Assembly (NCBI GenBank): GCA_037176885.1
Contig: JAWWNJ010000062.1
Span: 310,001 to 374,000, forward strand
DNA from: Favolaschia claudopus
Taxonomy: Eukaryota > Basidiomycota > Agaricomycetes > Agaricales > Mycenaceae
DNA: 64,000 nucleotides
Direction: 5' to 3'
A program made the position numbers and the translations under genes. Positions 36,036 through 48,139 of the stretch are shown here, one piece after another. Position 1 is the first letter of the stretch; each line of letters starts with the position of its first letter. The notes beneath the pieces were generated by a model. It was not told the origin of the DNA. It saw nothing but the letters and a program-made list of their open reading frames with translations, and ran no database searches.

Positions 36036-38401
36036 CTAGGCAGTGAGATCCCCACCACCACCACCATTCTCATGCCCCGGTCCCTCCTGCGTCGGGAACG
36101 CATTCATGATACTCGCAAACGAATTCGCCGCTCCATTACTCCCAGGTCCCGCACTCGCATACGTCGGCCCCCCATCCGGCGGCGTACCCGTAGCGAACCC
36201 AGGCGGCGGCGGACTCGCACTGTTCTGCGGCAAATAATAGTTGTTGCTCCCGCCACCATTACTCGGCCCAGGCTGCCTCCCATCCCCGCCTCCACCATAA
36301 TCAGGCCCAGACGGCCCCTGTTGTTGACCCGAAGCAGCGCGCTTCCCCACCTGCGCCATGATATGCGGCGGATAATGACTAACCCTTGGCCCCTCCGGCC
36401 TCTCTTGCTGAATCTGCGGCCTCGGCGGGTAATAAGGCCCCACTGGCATCGCAGCATCATACTCCTCCGGCAACGCAGGTATCACCGCCGCATGCCTCCC
36501 GCCTAGCGGCCCTCCCTCAACGAAATGCTGCCACACATAGTCCCTCAGGCGATCAGCATTAGGGAGCTCCTGTATAAGATGCTTAATGGTGTTCTGACCT
36601 AACCCAAAGAAGTCTGGGCCGGAGACGGAGTTGGAGTGTTGCCGCTGGCGGATGGCGTTGGCTTGTTTGACGATGGAGGACCAGGCGCCGGTTGCGGTGC
36701 CGGCGATGACGGGGCGGTCGGGTGTGTCGGAGGGGATGATTTGGAATTTAGGGCCATCGCCGCCGTCGAGAATGGTGCAGTGATATACAACCTCGGCGGT
36801 TTGGTCGATGGTGGAGAGGTAGCGGCTATATCGACAACGATGAGAATGGACGATGGAGAATACGACGAATGAAACTGCGTACCGAGTGACTTCGTACCCA
36901 ACAGGGAAGATATAGCGTTCTGTGTGGAAATGCTCGCGCATGCAAACATCACCGAGATTGATGACGGTCATGATACCGACATTGAGAGGTAACATCGGTT
37001 TCCCCTTCTTGTCGCGCGGAACCATGGGGATACTGTAGCTCTTACTTGTGACTGTATGAGCCTTAAGACGTTTAGGTTTCGCAGCGCGTGGTGCGTCAGA
37101 TGCGGGGCGCTGAGGTGGTGGTGGTGCGGGGACGAAATGAGGCGGAGGGAAATAGGGTAAGGCGCCAGGCATCGGGAGGTACATCATGTAGGGGTTATAC
37201 GCAGCGGCGGGCATTTGTGGATTAGTCATGAGGAAGGAGTACGGATTGAAGTTGTTGGGTCGGGGCGGCGCGTTACTCGAAGATGCGTCAGGTTGAGGTT
37301 GATGTTGGGGTTGAGTATGCTGCCCGTTTGCGGAGGTGATGGCTGGATCTAGCACAGAAGAATGGATGTTGGAGTCATGAGTGAGCTGCGCGGGTGGCTG
37401 AGCATTATCAGCCACTGCGGGAGCCTTTCCAGATGTAACACGCCGAGCGGTCTGAATGACTCTGGTACGCGACGTCGAAGGTGGGGTAGTGTTATTGGTA
37501 GCAGGGGCCGGACGGCGAGACGAACGGCGAGGAGTCTTGGCCTCTGGAGGAAAAAGCCCGTCGCCGGTGTAGTCGGCGCTATCACGACTCCTCTTTGTGC
37601 CCTTTTGAGGGGGAGCATAGTCACCTGAATCGTCGTTCTCTTCATCGACGTCAGGTGAAGCAGAACGGTCCTCAGCTTCGAGAGAATCATCTGCATGTCC
37701 TTGCGGACCAACGGCTCTTGTACGCAGTCGAGCGCTGGTTCCAGAGTCAGCGCCAGTGCTGGAACCGATGCCTAAGTCCACGGAATCATTCGTGGTTGCA
37801 GGACGAGAAGGATCGAAAGTGATGTGATTCGCGGGGCCAGACATAAGGCTAGGGTCGATTTCGGCATCAGCACCCAAGTCTCCTACACCGTCACCAAAAT
37901 GTGCAGCGAATGACGCGTCCAAAGGACCTCGAGAGAACGCGTCTGACAACGGGCTATTATCCGTCGGCGCGACAAAACCAGGCTGGGACTCGAGTTCCGT
38001 GATGCGTTCCAGTAACATACTGAGGCAAAGGTATCAAAAAATCAATGACACGTATAAAAATGAGAGTAGACGCGTCGCGTACTTGCGTTCCTCGAGGATC
38101 TGTTCATTGCGTTGACCTGATCTTTCAAGTTCAGTGCTTGTTTCCTTGTGTTTCTAACAAACGTCAATATCTGGTCAATAACCTCTGTTTCTCTTGCAAA
38201 ATGAAGGCACAGAGAACGATACGGAACGGTACTGACCTCCTCGAGCTCGAAGAACCGACGCTTCAGCTTTCGGTACTTTTCGTGAATCTCTTGGGCGTCC
38301 TTTGCTTTTTGGAGCGTAGTGAGACCAGAGCCAGAAGACAAAGCGGGGTCGAGGAGAGGGTTCATCACAGTCTGTTGACCATCTTTATCGTGCTCAGACA
38401 T
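36036..38401 (-). CDS. FYRN/FYRC-domain nuclear protein (TBRG1-like)
   Basis: Starts at 38401 (MSEHDKDGQQTVMNPLLD). Splicing gives a coiled coil: LKRRFFELEE, KHKETSTELERSGQRNEQ and MLLERITELES. A long Ser/Pro/Gln-rich linker with basic clusters (GTKRSRDSADY, PRRSSRRPAP) follows. The FY-rich N-terminal motif is LPLNVGIMTVINLG with RYIFPVGYEVTRRYLS across an intron. The C-terminal partner is VVYHCTILDGGDGPKFQI with TGAWSSIVKQAN. The pair in this order resembles vertebrate TBRG1 and other chromatin proteins. A Gly/Pro-rich tail ends at 36036. The role is probably chromatin-related, which is an inference from domain type. Confidence 0.8.
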
Positions 38402-39322
38402 AATTCTGGGCAGCGTATAGCAGGGTCTAGCCGGGGGAAAAGGGAGGGTGAAGGGATGCGCTCCAAACAACCCGTAGCCATCTCACACAAGCACAGCCAA
38501 GCACCATCTTGATGATGCCGGTGATTGCCGTGTCAACTTGGTCTTCACAGCAACTTCAGTCTTAAGGCTGGCGTACCTGCCCGTGAACGACGGGGGTAAA
38601 GGGCGAGAGTCACTAATTCGAGTCGGCCAGCCTGCTCAGAATGTCTTTGGGTCGGCTTCAAGATACAGTATGCCCAACTAGGTCTGGCACGCTCAGCTGC
38701 TTGAGGATCGAAGATTACTATTTGCTATCAACGGAGTGCCTGCTGCGTAGTTCATTTACGCTGACTAGATTCTATATCGACTGTGCAAGAGCTGGTCAAG
38801 AGCTGGTAACGATAACTGTCCGTTCCTCGCGTACGGGTGTGCCGGGGCCTCTGGGTGAATTTCTGCCCCGCTTTTTTCAGCTCCAATCCGCTCGCCTCTG
38901 CTTTCAATTATCTGGTAAGATAGGTCTTGCGACACTCATATCGTCACTAGTGCTGGGATTGGACTTCTATACGCTCTGCTGGTACCGCCTGCTCGGACAA
39001 CGAATCGTTGATGCGTCTTGTCTCCGAATACGAGGTTCAAATCTTCAACGCCCAGCTGATTACCAGTGCTACGAATGATGCGTGTCGTTCCCGGAAAGTC
39101 GACCGGGGCGCTTTCACACTGGCATAACCGTCTTACCGCCTATCCTCGGATCCGTTACACCTCGCTCTCCCCGATGAGATAAACCGCGCATGAGGCCGTG
39201 TTTGCAGGGCCGATACGTATATACCACAGCGTCTCTCCGATTTACCCTGGATCTATCCAATCTTGCGAGCGAGTCATCTTTTTCTTCTTTCACCCTTACA
39301 CACATACTTTCCAATGTCCATC
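38402..39322. other. Divergent intergenic region
   Basis: About 920 bases between the FYR-domain gene and monooxygenase 3. An open frame at 38641-39078 has no recognisable feature and is not called. Confidence 0.4.
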
Positions 39323-41293
39323 ATGGAGATCGGCCCTGGCGTAGCTGTCCCCGACGCATCTCTCAGACAGAAGTAGGTTCATTACAACCCTCCACCATGA
39401 ACCTAGTATATACATATTCGTCACAGGTACATCGAGGAACGCAACAAGCGCATCCGTCCGGAAGGCCTCAAGCAATTCCTCAAAGTCGCTGATTCCGCCC
39501 AATTCAAATACCTCGACAATGACCCCTGGGTCGACCACGACGCTCTCAATCGCGCGACACCCACCATCGCTGACGGCGATGAAGTCAAGTTCCTCATCGT
39601 CGGCGCTGGCTTCGGCGGATTACTCTTTGCGGTTCACCTCATCGAAGCAGGTTTCAACGCTGCAGACATTGGCATCATCGACACTGCAGGAGGCTTTGGG
39701 GGCACCTGGTACTGGAACCGCTATCCCGGGCTAATGTGCGACATCGAGAGTTATATCTATATGCCGCTGCTCGAGGAAACTGGCTACATGCCCAGGCACA
39801 AATACTCGTATGGTTCTGAGATTCGGGAGCACGCTGAGAGAATCGCTGATCACTGGGGATTCGCCGATAAAGCGCTCTTCAGGACCCAGGGCCATAGGGC
39901 CGAGTGGGACGACGTCTCCAAGAGGTGGCACGTCCACCTCATAGAGAACAGGGGTCCAGCGGAGGCGAGGAAGGATATCCACGTCAAGGCGCAGTATCTT
40001 CTCATCGCGGCGGCCGGTTTGAATTCACCCCAAATTCCTCGGATGCCTGGATTCGATAAATTCAAGGGCGAGCACTTCCACACTTCCCGGTGGAACTACG
40101 ACATCACTGGCGGGAGCCAGACTGACTCGACGATGGAGAAATTGAAAGACAAGCGCGTCGGGGTCATCGGGACAGGTGCTACCGCCGTCCAGGTTGTCCC
40201 TCAGTTGGCCAAGTGGGCGAAACACCTCTACGTCTTCCAGCGAACACCCGCTAGTGTCGACATACGTGGGCAACATCCAACCGATTCAGAGGAATGGAAG
40301 AAGATTACTTCCACCAAAGGCTGGCAACGCATTCGCAGTGAGAACTTCAACTCAATGCTCGTCAATACGCCTGATGGCCCGAACCTCGTCGACGACGAAA
40401 TAACTCGCATCCCTTCCTACGCCGCCGCCCTCGGTGGTCCCGGCATCATTTCCCCAGAACAATTCACGAAACATGTCGCGAGGCTTCACGCAGAGGATCT
40501 CGAGCGTACCGAACGGATTCGCGCACGCACAAGCGAAGTGGTCAAAGATCCTGCCACCGCCGATAAACTGAAGCATTGGTACCCAGCGTGGTGCAAACGG
40601 CCGACGTTCCATGATGATTACCTCCCTGCATTCAACCTCCCGAACGTGACGCTCGTCGACACCGACGGTAAGGGTGTTAGTGGGGCAAGCGAAGACGCTC
40701 TTTTAGTTGACGGAACTTCGTATCCGCTCGACGTACTCGTCCTCGGCACAGGATATTCTGTGAACGTCGAAGGCGGTGCCGGGAGCTCGGGGCAACGTGC
40801 AGGTATGAAGATCGTCGGCCGGGATGGCATGGAGTTAGAGGAGACCTGGCTCCGCGACGGTCCCGGCTCTCTTCACGGCGTCGCATCGCACGGTTTCCCC
40901 AACGTCTTCTACGCGGGTACCGCACAGACCGGCCTCACCGCGAACTTTACGTTCACGCTGGCGCTTCTTGCGGGTCATGTTGCGTATATAATCGCCGAGA
41001 CGGAGAAGCGCGTTGGATCAGGCGAGGGCGTGACGGTGGAGGTGAAGAAGGAAGCACAAGAGGAGTGGGTGATGGAGGTGTTGAAAAGGGCGAGTTATTT
41101 TGTGGCGATGAGTGCGTGTACGCCGAGTTATCTCAATAAGGAGGGGACGGGCGACAGTGCGAGTCCGGAGGAGAGGATGAAGGTGGTACGGGGTGCGCCT
41201 TGGGGTGAGGGTATCGTCATGTTCACTGAGTTGATCAGGGCGTGGCAGAAGGAGGACGAATTGAAGGGGTTTGAAGTCAAGGCGAATGTTTGA
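39323..41293 (+). CDS. Baeyer-Villiger-type flavin monooxygenase, paralogue 3
   Basis: Two exons (39323-39372, 39427-41293), 638 residues. The start was chosen as MEIGPGVAVPDASLRQ, because it aligns with copies 1 and 4; a second ATG nine bases upstream is also in frame. Motifs: VGAGFGG, GGFGGTWYWNRYPG, FKGEHFHTSRW and VIGTGATAVQ. It lies 949 bases upstream of copy 4 in the same orientation, so the two look like a tandem duplicate. Confidence 0.9.
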
Positions 41294-42241
41294 TACTTAT
41301 TCCGATTTGTTGTAGATTTTGTTGCTACGGAGTGCTCAGAGGCAAAGCATTTTTTCCCTGTGGGATGCGTGCGAATGGTCTCCGAGTACTTAATATCTCG
41401 CGAGGACGCGTCGAAATTTGAAGGTCACGCGTGACGCGACCTTCAACCTTGAAATTTTGAAAGCTTAAACCACCACCACTGGCAGGACTCAGTGCACTGC
41501 TACTAGCGGCGGTCACCTGGATCAGCTCAACGGTTAGTTTGAATACAGCAAACCCACTTCGAATTGCTTCAAAAAACTTAGAGTCATAGAATCAGTGTAC
41601 TGGGTCTATGCTTCCGCCTGACGTTATTGAATTATTCTCCATCTTTTACTTCAGCTCAGCTGCAGTCAGATCACTATACCCACCGAAACGCTTCACCTTT
41701 ATGGCTCTTTTTTAGGGACGTGGCTATAGGGATAAGCTCATAGCACATTCTCCTCGCACAATTGCGCTGCACGGCCGTCGGCATGCGAAGATGTTCATTG
41801 GCATTCTATCCGCGTGTTCTGCTTCATGACGAATGAATCGGCCTCTGTTCGAGTCCCTATGAATAACGACTCCATCTCTTGGAGAAGAAGTGAGCTTTAT
41901 TCCTAATCTTCTCTAGTATATGGTTCATATTCCTAAGAGGCAATGACTAGAGGATTATCCACGGCAACGAATTTCGCCCGTTAAGTGTCATTTTCCCGTG
42001 ATGGAGGTAAGCCACATTCCTAACCCTCATATACTCTATAGCTAACGCCTAACTCTTAGTGACTGGGCATATCCTACGTCCCCCGTAATTGCCTTCGTCT
42101 GTCAGCGTCTGGCTTTCTCTTGACTCATCCATCTTGCTTGCTTCCGGAACTTTTTCCGAGAGCACTTCAATGGCTGAAGATAAGTATGAGGCGTGAATTC
42201 AGGACCAGCGTTCAACAAATCACTCCGTCACACCTTAAATC
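41294..42241. other. Intergenic region between monooxygenases 3 and 4
   Basis: Holds the 3' flank of copy 3 with a hairpin at about 41411-41460 containing ACGCGT, and the promoter of copy 4. No gene seen. Confidence 0.45.
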
Positions 42242-44219
42242 ATGAACGTTGGTCCAGGCGTAGCTGTTCCCGACGAAGCTATCAGACAGAAGTAGGTCTC
42301 TTGCTAGTAGCTTGGTATGGTTGCTAAATTTCGGCCTTCATCGTAGGTACATCGATGAGCGAAACAAACGTGTGCGCTCCGACGGCCTCAACCAGTTTTT
42401 AAAGGTCACGGATTCGGACAAATACAAGTACCTGGACGATGACCCTTGGGTCGACCACGAATCTCTGAATCGGGCCCCGCCCGCCATCGCTGACGGGGAT
42501 GAAGTCAAATTTCTCGTTGTTGGCGCTGGCTTCGGTGGATTACTTTTCGCGGTGCAACTCATCGAAGCCGGTTTCAGTGCGGCAGACATCCGCCTCGTCG
42601 ACAGTGCAGGAGGCTTTGGCGGTACCTGGTATTGGAATCGTTACCCTGGCTTGATGTGCGACATCGAAAGCTACATCTACGTCCCGCTTCTCGAAGAGAC
42701 TGGGTATATTCCCAAACACAGATATTCTTACGGCGCCGAGATCCGGGAGCACACCGAAAGGATCGCGGGCCAGTGGGGAATTACCGACAAAGCCTTGTTT
42801 AGGGCCCACTGTCACGGCGCGAAGTGGGATGATTCCGCGAAAAGGTGGAACGTCCATCTCACAGAGAATAGAGGTCCGACGGAGGCGCCAAAAGATATTC
42901 GTATTCAGGCGCAATACGTGCTGCTTGCCTCTGGAGCGTTCAATATTCCTCAAATACCTCGATTGCCTGGATTCGCCCAATTCAATGGCCAGCACTTCCA
43001 CACGTCGCGTTGGAACTACCACATCACTGGCGGAAGTCAGGCGGACTGGACGCTTGATAAGTTGAAAGACAAGAGCGTTGGAATCATTGGGACCGGTGCT
43101 ACCGGTGTACAGGTCGTCCCTCAATTGGCAAAGTGGGCCAAGCACCTCTATGTTTTCCAGCGGACGCCAGCCAGCGTCGACGTACGTGAACAACGCCCCA
43201 CAGATCTAGACGAGTGGAAGAAAATTACCGCTGCGAAAGGTTGGCAGCGCATTCGCAGCGAGAATTTCAATACCAGACTCGTCAACGCGCCGGTGGGCGA
43301 AAACTTGGTCGATGACTCGTTGACTCGTATCCCTTCTTACTCTGCCGTCATGGGCACTCCCGGTATTATCTCGCCCGACAGGCTTCCGGAGCACATTGCG
43401 AAGCTACACGCCTACGACCTGGAACGCTCGGAGAGGATACGTGCGCGCACTAGTGAAGTTGTTAAGGACCCTGCGACCGCCGACAAGTTGAAGCATTGGT
43501 ACCCAGCATGGTGCAAGCGGCCGACATTCCATGACGACTACCTCCCTACCTTCAACCTTCCCAATGTGACGCTCGTCGACAGCGATGGCAAAGGGCCCGA
43601 TGCAGTAACGGAAGACGCTATTATCGTGGACGGAGTCCCATATCCTATCGATGTTCTAGTTCTCAGCACGGGATACTCACTCGCTGTCGAAGGTAGCAGC
43701 GGCAGTCCCGCGCAGCGTGCTAACGGTGTGAAGGTCGTTGGTCGGAATGGGTTGGACATGGATGAGCTGTGGCTGAAAGAAGGTGCGGGAACCCTCCATG
43801 GAGTGGCGTCCCATGGCTTCCCGAACCTCTTCGTTACCGGTATCGTGCAAACAGGAGTTTCGGCGAATTTCACCTTCACGCTCATGCTTCTTACCTCTTC
43901 TATCGCAAAGACGCTGGCAGCAGCCGAGCGACGCGTCGGCCCCATCAACAGGCTGACTGTGGAAGTTACCAAGGCGGCTCAGGACGAATGGGTGGCGGAG
44001 GTACTCAAGAGATCAAACCGGCTTGCAGTGATGAGAGCGTGCACGCCGAGCTACTTTAACGGCCAGGGCGCAATTGATAGAATCACCGACCCGCAAAAGC
44101 AGATGAAGGCTTCGCGGGGCACGACATGGGGAGAAGGCGTTGTCAACTTTACAGAATTGCTTACGGCGTGGCAGGAGGAGGGCGAATTGAGGGGTTATGA
44201 AGTCAATGCGAACATGTAA
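42242..44219 (+). CDS. Baeyer-Villiger-type flavin monooxygenase, paralogue 4
   Basis: Two exons (42242-42291, 42347-44219), 640 residues, with N-terminus MNVGPGVAVPDEAIRQ. It has VGAGFGG, GGFGGTWYWNRYPG and IIGTGATGVQ (Gly for Ala in the NADPH motif). The Baeyer-Villiger fingerprint reads FNGQHFHTSRW, with Asn at the second position where the others have Lys; this is allowed by FxGxxxHxxxW. It follows copy 3 in tandem and has the same intron position. Confidence 0.9.
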
Positions 44220-44693
44220 TGTAGCGTCGCTAGTGGCCATGGTTCGTTGGCTTTACATGTAGTCACTTTCGCTTCATTTGTGCTCGGAATTCATTATTGT
44301 CTCATTCAATTCAATTTGGCGCGTTTGTTCCCAATCCCAATGTTATTCTGGTGACGAGTGTTCAAAGACGCGGTTAGAAACCGGGCCTTTGTCTATCATA
44401 TGCAGATTTGCCAGCGGAAGAATATTCAGACAAGCCAAGATTCCACAGTTTCCAGTAACACAAACTTTACGATACTGTAAGTACATACCGCCCGCGACAG
44501 TATTTGCTCGGGACTAGTCCGAGGGTGAGTGATGTATAAGGGAGTCAATAGATAATCAAGTCCATGCTAAACGAGTGGGAGGTAGCAAGAGATACAGTCC
44601 AGATGCAAACCCTAGATGGAGTAAACAAAAATGAGGTGGTGGTGTGGTGTGTTGTGAAGGAGAAGAAGAGGATAGTTATGGGAGTGTTGGCGT
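44220..44693. other. Convergent 3' intergenic region
   Basis: 474 bases between monooxygenase 4 and aspartic protease 1 stops. No gene seen. Confidence 0.4.
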
Positions 44694-46741
44694 CTACCGA
44701 CGGTGCTCCCAAGGGTTGTGATACGGAACATGCTCGACGGGCGGGTCGTAAGGCCGGTCCGGATTGTACGCGGGCGGCATTCCGCCGGTTTGGTACATCT
44801 GCGGCGGTTGTTGGGAGCCGTACATGGGCGGTGCGCCGGGGGCGGGGAGATGCAGGGGGCGGTACACGTGCTTGGCACGGCTGCGTCGGAAGAGCAAGGC
44901 ACCCAGGGCGAGGAGGACGATGGCGCCGAGGACGGAGGCACCGATGATGATGTAGAGGGTCCTGTGCGACGAGGCGCTGTTGCTGGAGTTGCCGTCGTCA
45001 GAGCTGCTTGGCTCATGGGTTCTAACGTTTGTGGTGGTATCAACACCGTTCAAGCGGACGTCGACGAAACGTTGGTGGGCTAACGAGACCCGATATTAAC
45101 GAGATGAAAAAAGCTCCATCGACGTTTTACGCACCTCTAGCAGGTTCAGTAACAGCCAGGAATTGGATGTAAGGGTTTTCTTTGCCCATGGTGTCCGTGA
45201 TGAATGTACCAAAATTGATGAGAGTGTAGACATTGCGGACTACACAACATTGAGCGGAGAGTCGGGAACGAAGAAATGCACTCACGGAATCCCATTCCAA
45301 AGATCATGTCATAAGTAGGATTCTTGCCCGTGTCGAACGAGACGGGCTGGAACTGCAATTGGGGTAGGTTACCATGCTGGCATGCCATATGCAAACGATA
45401 GACAGACCAATCCAATGCAGCCGTTCTCGCCGTTTGCAGCCTTCCGGGCGCTTAAACCGAAGATTTTCGGATCGCTGAGACCGGGTGAGTGAAATTGCCC
45501 AGTACACACAACACGGAAGAGACGTACACGGTAGCGTCAAGAGGGTGAACGGGGTACGCTTTGCCGCCGAATTTGAGCGTGATGTTGACTTCTTGCGCGC
45601 AGGGGACGATCCACACTTGACCGACAGCGGGGTCGTTAACGAGCTGAGCTCCTGTGAATTGGCCATAGACGGCCTTTGCAACAGAACTGCGGACGGATCA
45701 GAATCATCATATATAGCAGGCCGGTGGCAGGCGCCCGCGAACCTTGGCACTTGGGGGAGCGAAAATCCTGTATCGATTACGACGGTGGCTTGCTTCTTGT
45801 TCGACGTTGAGCCCACGTCGGACGTGATGGGGATGGAGCTGCCATCGGGACCGATGAACCCATTGGCGTCAAGGAGGACTTGGAAATGCTGGTTTGCTGA
45901 GTTGGCGAGAGCCACGGTTGTGACAGGGAGTTTAGGTTGGTTAAGAACGTCCGTGAAATTGTCCAGCACCTCGCCCACGGTGAGATCTCCGGTGAAGATA
46001 GCTGAAGGGTCTGCAGAAGAATGATTGAAGCCTGAGTGCACACTGCATATCAACGTGCGACCCACCCGTCAAGCGTCCCAGAGCAAATGTTATGAAATTG
46101 GGAGTAGAAGTGTTCTGAAGGAATATGCTGTCGAGTACAGTGTGGCCTTTGTGCATGGATTCGAATTCCTGGTAAACGACGGAGCCTACGCTCGGTCCGA
46201 GCCCAATCAATCCAGTTCCCTCGGGATGGTCGGCGTCTGGAGGTACTTCGACTGCGCAGAGTCAGAATATTATAAGTGGAAGATGCGATGTACTCACTGA
46301 ATGCCTGCTCGGGGACAGTGGAAGCGGCGAATTGGACCGGCGCAATCTTGACGGGCCCTGCGGCACCACCAGAGGCATAAGATATCGAGGCGGCCTTCCC
46401 AGTGTCGCTAGCCGAAGAGACACTGCCTGCCACCCAAAGGTCGGAGCTTTGTGGAATATTGAATATTGAATATCCACAACGAGGTTTCGGTGCGCCGACT
46501 CGTACCTTCCGGTATCAATTAGCACATTGAACGGCGCTCCGCCAACGGTGATGTTTGTTGTATATTGGAGATCGGCAGAGTCTTGGAGTGGTGAAGAGCC
46601 TGCAAGCGCGTTTCGACGGTGGAGCCCTTTCTGTCGTTGTTCAAGCGGAATGCGTCGCCCCTCGAATTGTAGTCGTAAAGCACATGAAACGTCGCTGAAG
46701 AGGACGAAAGCAAGGAGGGAGACGGGCAATTTTGAAAACAT
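44694..46741 (-). CDS. Membrane-anchored pepsin-like aspartic protease, paralogue 1
   Basis: Starts MFSKLPVSLLAFVLFSDVS, a signal peptide. The first catalytic Asp lies in VLIDTGSSDLWV, formed by splicing. The second lies in VVIDTGFSLPQVP. GLIGLGPSVGSVVYQEF, FLQNTSTPNFITFALG and PVHPLDATV are typical of A1 proteases. Near the C-terminus a hydrophobic helix (LYIIIGASVLGAIVLLALG) is followed by basic residues FRRSRAK and a Pro/Tyr-rich cytoplasmic tail. The enzyme is thus probably a type I membrane protein of the cell surface or secretory route, like yapsins in role. It is head-to-head with a paralogue at 48140-50089. Confidence 0.85.
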
Positions 46742-48139
46742 AAGGGAAAGAGAAAGCAGAGAGAGAGAAATGCGTGAGAGCGCTGCGATATGTAACAAAA
46801 GAGGCGGTGCCCATCTCGGATCGCTTGTCTCAATGTCATCGAGCGCCCACCCGGGCCCCAGCCTTAGGAGCATGGAAACGGAGATTGATCATAGTCAAGT
46901 CCTTGTCAAGTCCTCACCAGTCCTTCCAATGTTTAACCCTCAATGGATAGGATCGAGAAACCCGGTCAAGGATCCTTCATCCCAAACATCTCCGCAATCG
47001 TGCGCATGAGCGCGGAAAGAACATGAAAACTCTCGAGGCAAATTAGCGAGGGGCTTGGCAAATGGCAACGAAACACCGCCAGCCGCCCGTCAGCACAGAC
47101 ACGGATTTGGAATGAGGACAGGGAGCTACAGAGAGCATACGACGCGATGAGCAGCCGGTTAAATATCCTTGCCAAGCTACGTTTGGTCTCTGCGAGCCAA
47201 GGTTCACAGGAAGACTGTATTCCACCGCCAGTTGGACTCAAGATACCTTAAGCCTTACTTGCGGGCGTTCAAGAGGCAACAAAAAGAGCAGAACAAACAC
47301 CGTTCAAAGAATTTCAACACAGATTTACAAATGGAGTGCTAAAATCCACTCTACATGAAGCCCAGTTGGAGGATGCAAGTTGAAGAAACAAGCAAGAAAG
47401 ACTTTAGTGAATCTGTGAATCATGTGTGTTCGTTTATGGAAAGGGTGTGGGAAGGATGAATCGATGATCATGGACGCAGGGGTCAGCGGTCAACGATTCA
47501 CGGATTGAAAGACAATGGCAACTTGAACACGGTACAATGCGAGACATGGGTCAGTCATACGTTAGACCGCAGGACAGCAGAGCGTACTCCAGGCAAGGTG
47601 GAAAGTTCACCAATCCAGGCAAAATCATTGAGTTTGAAGATACCAAGAAACTGCTTTTGATGAGAGCTCCTGACAAGAATGATACTGCAGATTGCACAGA
47701 ACCAGGTAAAGCAACAGTCGGCGTGAACAGACATGCTGGAGAATAACAATGCTGAACCTCAGAAATGCCTTGACTGCAGCTGGTGTAGAGGATGCCAACC
47801 CAGTGTAAGTCCCTGGAGGGTCTGGAGTGAATGCGGCGTCAGGAACACTCAGGAGTCGGACTGAGGGGTGAGAGTTGAGAGAAATAGCCAAGTGCAAAAG
47901 CTGCTCAGGCTGGATAGAGGCGCGTAGTTCATAGCTCAGTCGCGCGTTCGCTCGTGTATTCTGTCCATATACTTGGAGGAAAGGAAGCTGAGAGAACGAA
48001 GGAATGCTCCAGAGCGAAAGTTAACGTTGTGGTTGACGGCGACCAGGAATTTGATGGCATCAAAATGCCGAGCGCTCAAATCACCCTTGCCTCCTACCTC
48101 AACGTCTGGATACCTCGCCGCTGAGGTTATCCAGCTCAG
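46742..48139. other. Divergent intergenic region between aspartic protease genes
   Basis: 1.4 kb between two start codons, the longest gap in the window. I see no gene, repeat or element I can support. Confidence 0.4.

Noticed and set aside
35858..36103. Short minus-strand frame with hydrophobic stretch
   Set aside because: Overlaps the FYR-domain gene stop and its 3' flank; no start context, signal or homology.
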